A DNA stretch of 64,000 bases from NCBI RefSeq assembly GCF_018069875.1, contig NZ_JAGQDF010000018.1, positions 1 to 64,000 on the forward strand. The letters are read 5' to 3'. The position numbers were made by a program, and so were the translations under genes. Under the pieces are notes generated by a model. That model saw only the letters and a program-made list of their open reading frames with translations. It was not told the origin of the DNA and searched no databases. Origin of the DNA: Ideonella alba. Lineage in GTDB: Bacteria > Pseudomonadota > Gammaproteobacteria > Burkholderiales > Burkholderiaceae_C. Shown piece after piece: positions 11,099 through 18,748 of the stretch. Numbering within the stretch: position 1 is the first letter of the stretch; each line of letters opens with the position of its first letter.

Positions 11099-11671
11099 TC
11101 ACTTGCGGACGTGGTCGAGCGCCACCGGCGCCACATAGCCCTGCTGGGCGGCGCGGGTCTCGTAGACGGCGGCCTGCGAGGGCTGGCCTTCGCGGCGGAA
11201 GAACAGCGCCAGCTCATACGAGGCGTTGTCGCTGCCCAGCTGCGAGGCCAGCTGCAGCCAGCCCACGTAGCGGTGCGGGTCGGCCACCGCGTGGGCGCTG
11301 CCCGGCTGGTAGCGGCGCGCCATGCGCAGCGCGGCGTCGGCGTTGCCCAGCGCGGCCTGGCGCAGGTCCTGGCGTTCGCCCGGGTTGTTGCCGGCCACGA
11401 AGGCGCTGCGTTGCAGCAGCATCACGTTGGAGCGCAGCAGCTGCGCGGTCCAGGCGGCCTTGCGGCGGGTGTCCCAGGCGTCGGCGATCGCATCGTCACG
11501 CTCTTCAACGGCCAGCAGGCGGTCGGCGATGCGCACGATGTCGGCCGGCCAGGTGGCGGCATGCATCTGCTGGCGCAGGTCCTCGCGCGGCGCGGTGGCT
11601 TCATTGGCCAGCGTGGCGGTGGAACCCAGCGCGATGAGGAGGGCCAGCAGCAGCCCGGAGGTCTTGTTCAC
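11099..11671 (-). CDS. Secreted helical protein homologous to the C-terminal module of the 61710 caspase
   Basis: The start is set at GTG 11671 because GAGGTGATC lies directly before it and a signal peptide follows (NKTSGLLLALLIALGSTATLA), giving 190 residues. The mature part contains ATWPADIVRIAD, LLRSNVMLLQRSAF, RYVGWLQLASQLG, SYELALFFRREGQP and the terminus LDHVRK. Each block has a counterpart in the same order in the last 150 residues of the caspase-family protein at 61710-63167. It is therefore a stand-alone periplasmic copy of that module, possibly Sel1/TPR-like helices. It lies downstream of ppkA after a 189-bp gap. Function is unknown. Confidence 0.75.
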   Translation of the reverse strand: MNKTSGLLLALLIALGSTATLANEATAPREDLRQQMHAATWPADIVRIADRLLAVEERDDAIADAWDTRRKAAWTAQLLRSNVMLLQRSAFVAGNNPGERQDLRQAALGNADAALRMARRYQPGSAHAVADPHRYVGWLQLASQLGSDNASYELALFFRREGQPSQAAVYETRAAQQGYVAPVALDHVRK

Positions 11672-11804
11672 GATCACCTCTTCCGTTGAGCGAGTGTCGC
11701 TCCCAACTTCGGCCATCGGCAGCGGAACTTGAGCCGCTGGGGTCGCCCGGACCGGGGCCCTGACGCCCGGCGGGCCGCCTGGCTCATACGGCAGTTTGAC
11801 CCGA

Positions 11805-11853
11805 GACAAGTGATTTGTCACGCACCACTGCGTGATCGATACCACGATCGTGG
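11805..11853. promoter_or_regulatory. Cluster of three inverted repeats between ppkA and the 11099 gene
   Basis: Three dyads follow each other. GACAA-5-TTGTC spans 11805-11819, TCACGCA-4-TGCGTGA spans 11818-11835, and the 12-bp palindrome CCACGATCGTGG spans 11842-11853. They lie just downstream of the ppkA stop and about 130-180 bp upstream of the 11671 start. They could be regulator sites for that gene or transcript-end structures for ppkA. No clear sigma-70 promoter is seen. Confidence 0.4.
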
Positions 11854-11860
11854 GTGGGCG

Positions 11861-13687
11861 TTAGCGCACGATGTCCAGGCGGATCTCCGCGGCACCGTAG
11901 CGCGCGCAATCGGGCGTGCTGCAGTTGCGCGCCCGGCCGATCAGCGGTGACACGGCGCCCGCCTCCTGCACCACGCGCTGCAGCGTGCCGGCGTCGGTGG
12001 GCAGGCTCAGGTAGCCACCTTCCTCGCGGCCACCCCAGGTGGAGAAATCACGCTGCTCGGGGGTGACGATCACCAGCAGGCGGGTCGGCCCGGGCGGGTC
12101 GCCGATCGGAATGCGGTCGGGCGGCAGGCGCAGCGGCTTGCCGGCCACCACCGGAATGCTGCGGTGCAGGCTGTCGGGCAGCAGGCGGATCAGGCTGTTG
12201 TCCGGACCCAGGGCGAGCACGGTGGCGAAGCCGTTCTGGCTGGACCGCAGACCGAAGACCAGGTCGTCGCGGTCGATCTTGAGCGTGGTCTTGGGCGCAC
12301 TGGCAGACACCTGGACGTCGGCGTGGGACTCGCGCAGCACGCGGTCGAACTCGCTGGCGATGCTGAGGCTGGCCTGGGCGGCCGGCGCGGGCGGCGTGGC
12401 CACCGGGGTGGCGGCCGGGGTCGTCTCAGGTGCGCTGGCCATAGCCACCGGCGGCGGGGCCGGGGTGGCCACGGTATCGATCGGGGCGGCGCTGGCGGCC
12501 GCGCTTGGTGCGGGGGCCGGCGCCGGCGACCGCCCCAGCGCCAGGTAGCCCACGGCGCCCAGCACCGCCAGACCGGCCACGCCGGCGCCCACCCACAGGC
12601 CCATGCCGCGCTTGGCCGGTGCCGGCGCGGGGGCGCTGGTGGGGCTGGCCCGGCTGGGGGCCGGCGCGGAGGGCATCAGCGTGACACCGGCGCCGAAGCT
12701 GCCCGCCTCACCCAGGCCCAGGTCGGCCCGGAAGTCGTCGATGGAGGGCGTGCGCTGGTCCGGCAACACGCCCAGCGCCTTGTCGATCGCGGTGAGGAAG
12801 GACTCACTGTACTGGCCGGCGTGGGTCTGCGCGATGGGCTTGTAGCCATCGGTGACGATGCGGCTGACCGACGGCGGCGGCGTGCTGCCGGTGATCGCGT
12901 AGTAGATCGACGCGGCCAGCGCATAGACATCGGTCCAGGGTCCCTGCTTCAGGTCGGGCGATTCGGCGTACTGCTCGACCGGCGCGTAGCCCGGCTTCAG
13001 GATCACGGTCAGCGCCTGGGTCATGTCGCCGATCACACGGCGGGCGGCGCCGAAATCCAGCAGCAGCGGCCGCTCGCTGCCGGCCAGCAGGATCACGTTG
13101 TCGGGCGCGATGTCGCGGTGGAAGCAGTTCTCGCGGTGGATCACCGCCAGCGCCTCGGTCAGCGGCGCCAGCAGGGTCATCAGCCAGGTTTCGTCGGGGG
13201 CGCTGCCGTGGTTGCGCAGCCAGTCCTTCAGCGTGATGCCCTCGTAGAAGGGCATCACCATGTAGGCGGTGCCGTTGGCTTCCCAGAAGCGGTAGACCTT
13301 GACCAGCGAGGGGTGGTCGAACTGGGCCAGCAGCTTGGCTTCGTTGATGAAGCTTTTCATGCCGGCGGCGAAGGTGTCCTGGTGCCGCTGCGACTTGACC
13401 TGCACCTGGGTGGCGCCCACCCGCATGGCCAGCGAGGAGGGCATGTACTCCTTCAGCGCCACGCGGCGCTCCAGCGAATGGTCCCAGGCCAGGTAGACGA
13501 TGCCGAAGCCGCCTTCGCCCAGCACGCCGGTGAGCTCGAACTCGCCCAGGTAGGTGCCGATGGGCAGGTTGCTGCCGCCGTCCTGGGGGGCGGGTGCCGG
13601 CGCGGGGGGCGCGGCCGGCGTGGGGGCGCTGGACGCCCCCACGGGGCGGATGACGGTGCGGTCGTCGTCGTCGGAAGGCAGGGTCAT
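11861..13687 (-). CDS. ppkA: PpkA-type serine/threonine kinase of the T6SS phosphorylation pathway
   Basis: The protein has 608 residues. A short acidic N-terminus carries DDDDRTVIRP with T11. The kinase domain spans about 46-310: glycine loop GEGGFG at 57-62, K79, HRDIAPDN at 190-197 and DFG at 211-213. A single membrane segment lies at about 363-385 after a Pro/Ala linker. The C-terminal 150 residues resemble DUF4384 (VLALGPDNSLIRLLPD). The layout (cytoplasmic kinase, one helix, outer domain) is that of PpkA, which phosphorylates Fha and in Agrobacterium TssL to switch the T6SS on. PppA and Fha are encoded in the same locus. Confidence 0.92.
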   Translation of the reverse strand: MTLPSDDDDRTVIRPVGASSAPTPAAPPAPAPAPQDGGSNLPIGTYLGEFELTGVLGEGGFGIVYLAWDHSLERRVALKEYMPSSLAMRVGATQVQVKSQRHQDTFAAGMKSFINEAKLLAQFDHPSLVKVYRFWEANGTAYMVMPFYEGITLKDWLRNHGSAPDETWLMTLLAPLTEALAVIHRENCFHRDIAPDNVILLAGSERPLLLDFGAARRVIGDMTQALTVILKPGYAPVEQYAESPDLKQGPWTDVYALAASIYYAITGSTPPPSVSRIVTDGYKPIAQTHAGQYSESFLTAIDKALGVLPDQRTPSIDDFRADLGLGEAGSFGAGVTLMPSAPAPSRASPTSAPAPAPAKRGMGLWVGAGVAGLAVLGAVGYLALGRSPAPAPAPSAAASAAPIDTVATPAPPPVAMASAPETTPAATPVATPPAPAAQASLSIASEFDRVLRESHADVQVSASAPKTTLKIDRDDLVFGLRSSQNGFATVLALGPDNSLIRLLPDSLHRSIPVVAGKPLRLPPDRIPIGDPPGPTRLLVIVTPEQRDFSTWGGREEGGYLSLPTDAGTLQRVVQEAGAVSPLIGRARNCSTPDCARYGAAEIRLDIVR

Positions 13688-13811
13688 GGACGAGCGGGCA
13701 GTTGGGGGCGAGCGGCGGCGTGCCGATTGTCACGCTTCAGGCGCACAATCGACGCCCGGCGCTGCGTCGGGCGTGGACGTCCCCACTTTACGGGGGGGGC
13801 GTCAACGCGGA

Positions 13812-13832
13812 TTAGCGTTGGATTGTTTTAGC
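13812..13832. promoter_or_regulatory. Two TTAGC motifs in the ppkA/ompA-like divergent region
   Basis: TTAGC occurs at 13812-13816 and 13828-13832, in an AT-richer patch 65-85 bp upstream of the 13897 start and 125-145 bp upstream of ppkA. The same pentamer occurs in the other three divergent regions of the locus. Here the start-to-start spacing is 16 bp, not 10. Confidence 0.4.
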
Positions 13833-13896
13833 ATTTCACAGTTGATCACAAATGCCTGTCCTGCGGGGCGGCAGCATCCCGAACTGGGGGTCCCCG

Positions 13897-14466
13897 ATGA
13901 AACAAGTTGCTCGCGGCGTGCAGCGTTCGCTGCCCGTGCTGGCCTGGCTGGCCGCCGCCGTGCTGTCGCTGCCTGTCCAGGCAGCGGAAGGCAGTGTCGA
14001 GCTGGGTGCCGGCGTGCCGACCGTGAAGGATGTCGAGCAGGGTCTGTTCCCCGACGATGTCTGTGAAGACCTCAAGGCCAGCGGCTTCAAGTGCATGGGC
14101 TTCAAGCCGCCGGTGCGCTTCGTGCTGCCCACCACCTCGTTCCAGGTCGGCTCGTCCGCCTTGCCCGATGGCCTGAAGAAACAGCTGGATGTGTTTGCCC
14201 AGGTGCTGAAGGGCAAGAGCGGCTCGGCGCGCGCCGTGCGCATCGAGGGCCATGCCGACGCCTCGGGCACGCCGGAGGTCAACGAGGCGCTGTCACTGCG
14301 CCGTGCCGAGGCCGCGCGCGATTACCTGGTCAGCAAGGGCGTGTCGCCCGACCTGCTCAAGCCGGTGGGCATGGGCAGCAAGGCGCTGGCCGTGGGGGAC
14401 CAGCCGATGTCGCCCAAGAACCGCCGCGTCGAGATCGGGCGCGAACAGCCGCCCCAGTCCCCCTGA
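13897..14466 (+). CDS. Periplasmic OmpA-domain protein, copy 1
   Basis: The 189-residue protein starts MKQVARGVQRSLPVLAW and has a signal peptide ending near ALSLPVQAA. After a short linker comes DDVCEDLKASGFKCMGFKPP with two conserved Cys. An OmpA-like peptidoglycan-binding domain follows (VRIEGHADASG, LSLRRAEAARDYLVSKGV, PKNRRVEIG). It is not a lipoprotein. The start at 13897 is preferred over 13852 because the signal peptide begins there. It is a tandem paralogue of the next gene. Divergent from ppkA, it may anchor a T6SS-linked component to the cell wall, but this is inferred. Confidence 0.85.
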   Translation: MKQVARGVQRSLPVLAWLAAAVLSLPVQAAEGSVELGAGVPTVKDVEQGLFPDDVCEDLKASGFKCMGFKPPVRFVLPTTSFQVGSSALPDGLKKQLDVFAQVLKGKSGSARAVRIEGHADASGTPEVNEALSLRRAEAARDYLVSKGVSPDLLKPVGMGSKALAVGDQPMSPKNRRVEIGREQPPQSP

Positions 14467-14514
14467 CCGCCGACCGGCCAGTCCCTGAACCCGCTTGATT
14501 CGATGGTGATTCCG

Positions 14515-15063
14515 ATGCGTGCTGCTGCTTCTCTCCTCCGCTGTGCTTCCGTGGTCCTGGCCCTGGGCTGTGTGGGGGTACAGGCATGGGCCGCCGATGA
14601 CGGCGTCGAGCTGGGCAACAAGGTGCCCAGCGCCACCGACATCGAGCAGGGCCTGTTCCCGGACGACGAGTGCGAGCAACTGAAGGCCGCGGGCTTCAAG
14701 TGCATGGGCTTCAAGCCGCCGGTGCGCTTCACGCTGCCGGCCGCCACTTTCAAGCTGGGATCGGCCGAGCTGCCCGACGTGCTGCGTCAGCAGCTGGACG
14801 CCTTTGCCAACGTGCTGCGCAACCGCCGCGCCACCGACCGCAAGGTGCGGGTGGAAGGCCACGCCGACGCCTCGGGTGACATGGCTGCCAACCTGGAGTT
14901 GTCGCAGCGCCGCGCCGATGCCGCCAAGCAGTACCTGGTCGACAAGGGCGTGAACCCCGACCTGGTGATGGCCGTGGGCATGGGCGCCAAGCAGCTGAAG
15001 GACCCGCGCAATCCCAATGCGGCCGAGAACCGCCGCGTGGTCATCGGGCGCGAGCAGCCCTGA
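14515..15063 (+). CDS. Periplasmic OmpA-domain protein, copy 2
   Basis: This tandem duplicate of the preceding gene has 182 residues from the ATG at 14515, chosen because GGTGAT lies five bases before it. An in-frame ATG at 14503 would add four residues. The signal peptide ends near VQAWAADD. The block DDECEQLKAAGFKCMGFKPP is nearly identical to copy 1, including both Cys. The OmpA-like domain shows VRVEGHADASG, LSQRRADAAKQYLVDKGV and AENRRVVIG. The gap to copy 1 is under 50 bp, so they are co-transcribed. It ends 21 bp from the convergent channel gene. Confidence 0.85.
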   Translation: MRAAASLLRCASVVLALGCVGVQAWAADDGVELGNKVPSATDIEQGLFPDDECEQLKAAGFKCMGFKPPVRFTLPAATFKLGSAELPDVLRQQLDAFANVLRNRRATDRKVRVEGHADASGDMAANLELSQRRADAAKQYLVDKGVNPDLVMAVGMGAKQLKDPRNPNAAENRRVVIGREQP

Positions 15064-15084
15064 GGGGCTGCCCGCCGCCGGGCC

Positions 15085-16044
15085 TTACATCGACCGGTAG
15101 ATCGTCCAGCCGGCCCAGCCGTAGAACAGCAGCGGCATCACGACCAGCACGATCCGGTCGATCTTGAAGGCCAGCTCCTCGCGGCCGGTCACCTCGAACT
15201 TCAGCGCAATCGCTGAAATCAGCAGGCTCACGAAGATGAAGGCCAGCGCCACCATGTGCATGTGGTCGGCCAGCGTCATCACGCCGGAGTCGGGCACCGA
15301 GCCGGCCGCCACGAAGGCGCTGGCCGCCACCGCGAACAACGAGCCCACGCCCATGCCGAAGCGTGCATCCAGGTCGGACGGCTTGACCATGAAGGCCACG
15401 AAGGCCACAGCGGTGGCCAGCAGCACCGTGCTCAGCAGCTTGAAGGCGCTGCCGAAGGTCTGACGGTCCAGGTCCAGCGCGAACGAGAAGCGCGAGAAGT
15501 CGGACCGCGCTTCCGACGACAGCGACGGGTCGCCGTAGTTGCTGTGGTAGGTCATGGTGCTGACCTGGGTGGCGAAGTTGCTGGGCACCCAGCCGGCAAT
15601 CGTCATCTCGTCGCCCAGGCGCGAATTCGGCTTGTCGTCGACGAACACCATGTCATCGGCGCCCAGATTGCTGTCTTCGATCGCGATCTTGATGCGGTGG
15701 CGGTCGAAGGGGTAGCTCACCAGGTCCCAGGGCTCGTTGATCGTGGCCACGATGCGGGCACTGGCGTAGTGCTCACCGTTGACGACCTTCTCGACGACGC
15801 TGGACTTGTCCTCGATCTTGCCGTTGACCAGCTCGAAGCTCTCCAGCGGCTTGTAGTCCTTCAGCGCGTCGGTCTCGCGCCAGCGGAACCAGATGAAGAA
15901 GTCCATCGTGTACTTGTTGGCCCGGAAATCCAGGTCGCGCACTTCCTTGACATAGCTGCCGATCGTCACCGGTGACGGTGCCGCCTGGGCCGTGGGTCCG
16001 AACAGCAGCCCCGCCAACAGGGCGAGCAAGGCATACCAACGCAT
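15085..16044 (-). CDS. Pentameric ligand-gated ion channel (Cys-loop receptor) homologue
   Basis: The protein has 319 residues from ATG 16044, six bases after GGAGG. The ATG at 16050 would abut the ribosome site. A signal peptide (1-22) is followed by a beta-rich extracytoplasmic domain with YTMDFFIWFRW and WDLVSYPFDRHRIKI. The latter matches the (F/Y)PFD core of the Cys-loop region, without the cysteines, as in other bacterial members. Four membrane helices follow at about 200-220, 228-249, 260-283 and 296-317, with a Pro-containing M2-M3 loop (SVPDSGVMTLADHM). Such proteins form cation or anion pores gated by small ligands. It is directly downstream of the sheath-like fusion gene, probably co-transcribed. 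Confidence 0.82.
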   Translation of the reverse strand: MRWYALLALLAGLLFGPTAQAAPSPVTIGSYVKEVRDLDFRANKYTMDFFIWFRWRETDALKDYKPLESFELVNGKIEDKSSVVEKVVNGEHYASARIVATINEPWDLVSYPFDRHRIKIAIEDSNLGADDMVFVDDKPNSRLGDEMTIAGWVPSNFATQVSTMTYHSNYGDPSLSSEARSDFSRFSFALDLDRQTFGSAFKLLSTVLLATAVAFVAFMVKPSDLDARFGMGVGSLFAVAASAFVAAGSVPDSGVMTLADHMHMVALAFIFVSLLISAIALKFEVTGREELAFKIDRIVLVVMPLLFYGWAGWTIYRSM

Positions 16045-16078
16045 GAACATCCTCCGTGTGTGTCGTCGATCCGTGTGA

Positions 16079-17869
16079 TCAGCCCAGCGACTTGAGCAGC
16101 GCCTCGAGGTCGGGGTCCATCGCCGGCTCCTCCGCGGCGGGCTCGGCCGGCGTGTCCAGGCTGGCCAGCAGCGCGGCCAGTTCGTCGTCGACGGCCGAGG
16201 CGGCCTCTTCAGCGGCCGGCGCGGCGGTTTCGGTCGCGTCGCTGCTGCTGTCCTCGGGCGCATTGGCGGTGTCGTCGCTGTCGGCTTCCTCGGTGCGCAT
16301 CGGTGTGCTGACCGTCACCGTGCCGCCACCGCGCGCCTCGGGTGTCCAGTCGGTCTTGACCGGGGTCTTGCTGTGCACCGAACCACGCTCCACCACCAGG
16401 CCCGAGCGCGGCGCGGCCTGCGTGGCCAGGCCGTCGCCATTGATGGCGGTGACGCCGGTCAGGCGCACCAGCGGCTGGCCCTTGAAGGCCATCAGGCCAT
16501 TGATGCCCATGTCGCGCAGCAGCGTGGCCACGGTGGTGCTGACCAGGCGCTCGGTGCAGGGCAGGGCGGTGGAGTCGCCGTCCTCGTCCAGGTAGTGGTG
16601 GAAGGGCAGGTCGTTGATGGTGAGCTGCGCGCCGCGCACGCACAGCACGCACAGCGCCAGCAGCGCCGGATGGCCCCACAGCATGCTGCGCAGGCCGCTC
16701 TGGCGGGTGAATTCCTCGTAGGCGAAGCTGCTGATCGGCTCGCTCTTCTTGCCGTAGGGGTGGCGCAGCAGGAAACGGGGGCCGAACAGGCCCAGGAACG
16801 AGGCCTGGGGGGACTCGCGCAGCGCCTTCACCGTGTCGCGCACCAGCCGGTGCGGCGGCTCCTTGCGGTTGCTGAAGGCGGTGGTGTCGATCGCGCTGAG
16901 GAAGGGCGCACCGGCCGCCGCGCCCAGCATGGCGGCGCGGCCCAGCAGCTCCAGCTGCGGCGGTGTGGCCTCGAAGTGGTAGCAGCCCACGATGTAGCTG
17001 TAGCCGCCGTCCTCTTCCTGCGAGGGGGTGTCGACCAGCAGCTTGTACAGGCCGGACTCGCACAGGTCGTCGTGGCTGCTCAGGTCGGCGGCGAACTCCT
17101 CGGCACTGACATCGATCAGGTGCACCTGCAGCTGGTGGCTGGTTTCCAGCCGGCGCAGCAGGAAGTCCACCCCGCGCCAGAGCGACTCCATGTTCTGGAA
17201 GTCGGGCTGGTGCAGCACCGCGGTCATCGCGTCGCTCAGGGCCGCATCGACCGCGGCCAGCAGCCGGGCCTTGTCCGGGCTGTCGGCCGGCGTGATGAAG
17301 GGGCCGATGATCCGGCGCAGCAGGCCGTCGATCTCGGTGTCGGCCTCCTGGGCGCGCGACGGGCGACCGGTCAGGCGGGCGAAGTCGTCCAGCGTGCCGC
17401 TGACCGACAGCGCCGCGCCCTGGGCACGGGAGTGACGGCTGACCGCCGAGGCCTTGCGCAGCGCCTCATCGCCCCAGGACTGCACCTCGGCCGCGGCCTT
17501 GGCAAAGGTGGAGGGATTGTTCAGGCGCCGGCGCAGGTCGGACAGCGCCGAGAAGACCTCGACGTTCTGGTAAAGCTCATCGGGGTGGAAGGACTCGGTG
17601 TCGGTGATCGGCACCTCGACCGCCGCGCCCTCGGCGCCGATGGGCAGGGTCAGCGTCAGGCCCAGGCGGCCGATCGCGTCCTCCAGCGTGTCGAACTCGA
17701 CCTTCAGCGGCTTGCGCCGGCCCAGCGCGTCCGCGGCGTCCAGGCGGCCGGCCAGCGCGCCGCCACCGAAGTCGCCCAGCAGTGCCACGCGCAGTGGCCG
17801 CTTGGCGGCCCAGGTCGGCGGCTGGGTGGTGAGGTGGCCGAAGTTCGGTTGCCAGGCGTCGTCGCTCAT
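16079..17869 (-). CDS. Fused TssB-TssC-like contractile-sheath protein with acidic tail
   Basis: The protein has 596 residues. About 24-135 align with TssB/VipA: RVALLGDFGG, a KVEFDTLEDAIGRL stretch, and SFHPDELYQNVEVFSALSDL corresponding to the SMDDFSPAAIA region of the locus TssB. About 190-500 align with TssC/VipB: LHQPDFQNMESLWRGVDFLL, YSYIVGCYHFEATPPQLELL, and LFGPRFLLRHPYG. The last 85 residues are acidic and disordered and end with two similar motifs, DELAALLASL and DPDLEALLKSL. Separate canonical tssB and tssC exist at 45701-47748, so this is an additional sheath-like protein. It may be a regulator, a sheath cap or a variant sheath. It heads an operon with the channel gene. Confidence 0.82.
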   Translation of the reverse strand: MSDDAWQPNFGHLTTQPPTWAAKRPLRVALLGDFGGGALAGRLDAADALGRRKPLKVEFDTLEDAIGRLGLTLTLPIGAEGAAVEVPITDTESFHPDELYQNVEVFSALSDLRRRLNNPSTFAKAAAEVQSWGDEALRKASAVSRHSRAQGAALSVSGTLDDFARLTGRPSRAQEADTEIDGLLRRIIGPFITPADSPDKARLLAAVDAALSDAMTAVLHQPDFQNMESLWRGVDFLLRRLETSHQLQVHLIDVSAEEFAADLSSHDDLCESGLYKLLVDTPSQEEDGGYSYIVGCYHFEATPPQLELLGRAAMLGAAAGAPFLSAIDTTAFSNRKEPPHRLVRDTVKALRESPQASFLGLFGPRFLLRHPYGKKSEPISSFAYEEFTRQSGLRSMLWGHPALLALCVLCVRGAQLTINDLPFHHYLDEDGDSTALPCTERLVSTTVATLLRDMGINGLMAFKGQPLVRLTGVTAINGDGLATQAAPRSGLVVERGSVHSKTPVKTDWTPEARGGGTVTVSTPMRTEEADSDDTANAPEDSSSDATETAAPAAEEAASAVDDELAALLASLDTPAEPAAEEPAMDPDLEALLKSLG

Positions 17870-17998
17870 GCGCTGCGTGCTCCAGAGAGGGTCGGCGGGG
17901 ATGGTCAGCTTGGACTGTCGCCGCCCGCCCGCCCGGCGTCAATGCACTGACCACCGATGCGGCGCCGACGACACACCCAGTGTGAGCTGTCGCTGCCG

Positions 17999-18013
17999 TT
18001 AGCCCCGATTAGC
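17999..18013. promoter_or_regulatory. TTAGC direct repeat, 10-bp period
   Basis: TTAGC-CCCGA-TTAGC at 17999-18013 gives two identical pentamers exactly one helical turn apart. It lies 86-100 bp upstream of the 18099 gene and 130 bp upstream of the 17869 gene. The same arrangement occurs at 49062-49076. It is a candidate operator for a DNA-binding dimer acting on one face. Confidence 0.5.
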
Positions 18014-18098
18014 GGGCGAAGTGCTGCAATCGGCAAGCCCATGGACTGGGGAGCAACCGCGCCGCTGGTGCCAGGGCATCAACCCGGAGCGCGCACCC

Positions 18099-18695
18099 AT
18101 GGCCAAGCTGCACCTGACCTTCACCCCCAAGCTCGGCTCCAAGCCGGTGAAGAACACGCCCATGGTGACCCACACCCAGCTGGCCGAGGCCATCCGCCTG
18201 CGCTCGATGGTGATCGACTGGAGCAAGTCGGGCATGGCCGCGGCGATCATCGACGAGGTCAAGTCGGCCATCAAGGTCGAGGCGGTGCGCAGCGGCATCA
18301 AGTCCTCCGAGCTGACCGGTCTGCCGTCCAAGGAATACTCGGGCAAGCATGAGCTGTATGTCTATGTGGGCGACGACAAGGCCACCAAGATCGATCTGAC
18401 GATCGAGCCCGAGCCCAAGCTCGACATCGCCAAGGAATGCCCGCTATTCGCCAAGACCAAGGGCGCCAAGGCCAACAAGGAATACCTGGGCGGCGGCGAG
18501 GACGAGCCGCATGTGCACGTCTACGGTGGCGGCTTCCATCTGAAGCTGGGCAACAAGCGCTTCAACATCGTCCAGAAGGGCGTGCTCTACGAGGAGCAGC
18601 TGAAGGACGCCCACGCGGCGCTGAAGTCGCATGCGCTGAAGGACACGCTGGCGCCGTTCGTGGCCGCGGCGCTCGACAAGTTCGGCATGCTCTGA
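18099..18695 (+). CDS. Unknown 198-residue protein in the T6SS locus
   Basis: The ATG at 18099 begins MAKLHLTFTPKLGSKPVKN. The protein has no signal peptide or membrane helix. Residues about 70-110 contain an acidic and glycine-rich patch, with ECPLFAKTKGAKANKEYLGG after it. The strand segment HVHVYGGGFHLKLGNKRFNI (about 137-156) is rich in His and Gly. The C-terminus is helical. No family is recognised. The gene is divergent from the sheath-like fusion and 53 bp ahead of the 18749 gene, with which it probably forms a pair. Confidence 0.7.
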   Translation: MAKLHLTFTPKLGSKPVKNTPMVTHTQLAEAIRLRSMVIDWSKSGMAAAIIDEVKSAIKVEAVRSGIKSSELTGLPSKEYSGKHELYVYVGDDKATKIDLTIEPEPKLDIAKECPLFAKTKGAKANKEYLGGGEDEPHVHVYGGGFHLKLGNKRFNIVQKGVLYEEQLKDAHAALKSHALKDTLAPFVAAALDKFGML

Positions 18696-18748
18696 CCTGG
18701 CCGCAGCCCACCCCTCACCGCATCACCCCCACTGAGAGGCAACCCACC

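Noticed and set aside
11861-11865. TTAGC at the ppkA 3' end as another member of the regulatory motif.
   Set aside because: It includes the ppkA stop codon (TAA on the minus strand), has no second copy at 10 bp, and is not in a divergent promoter region.
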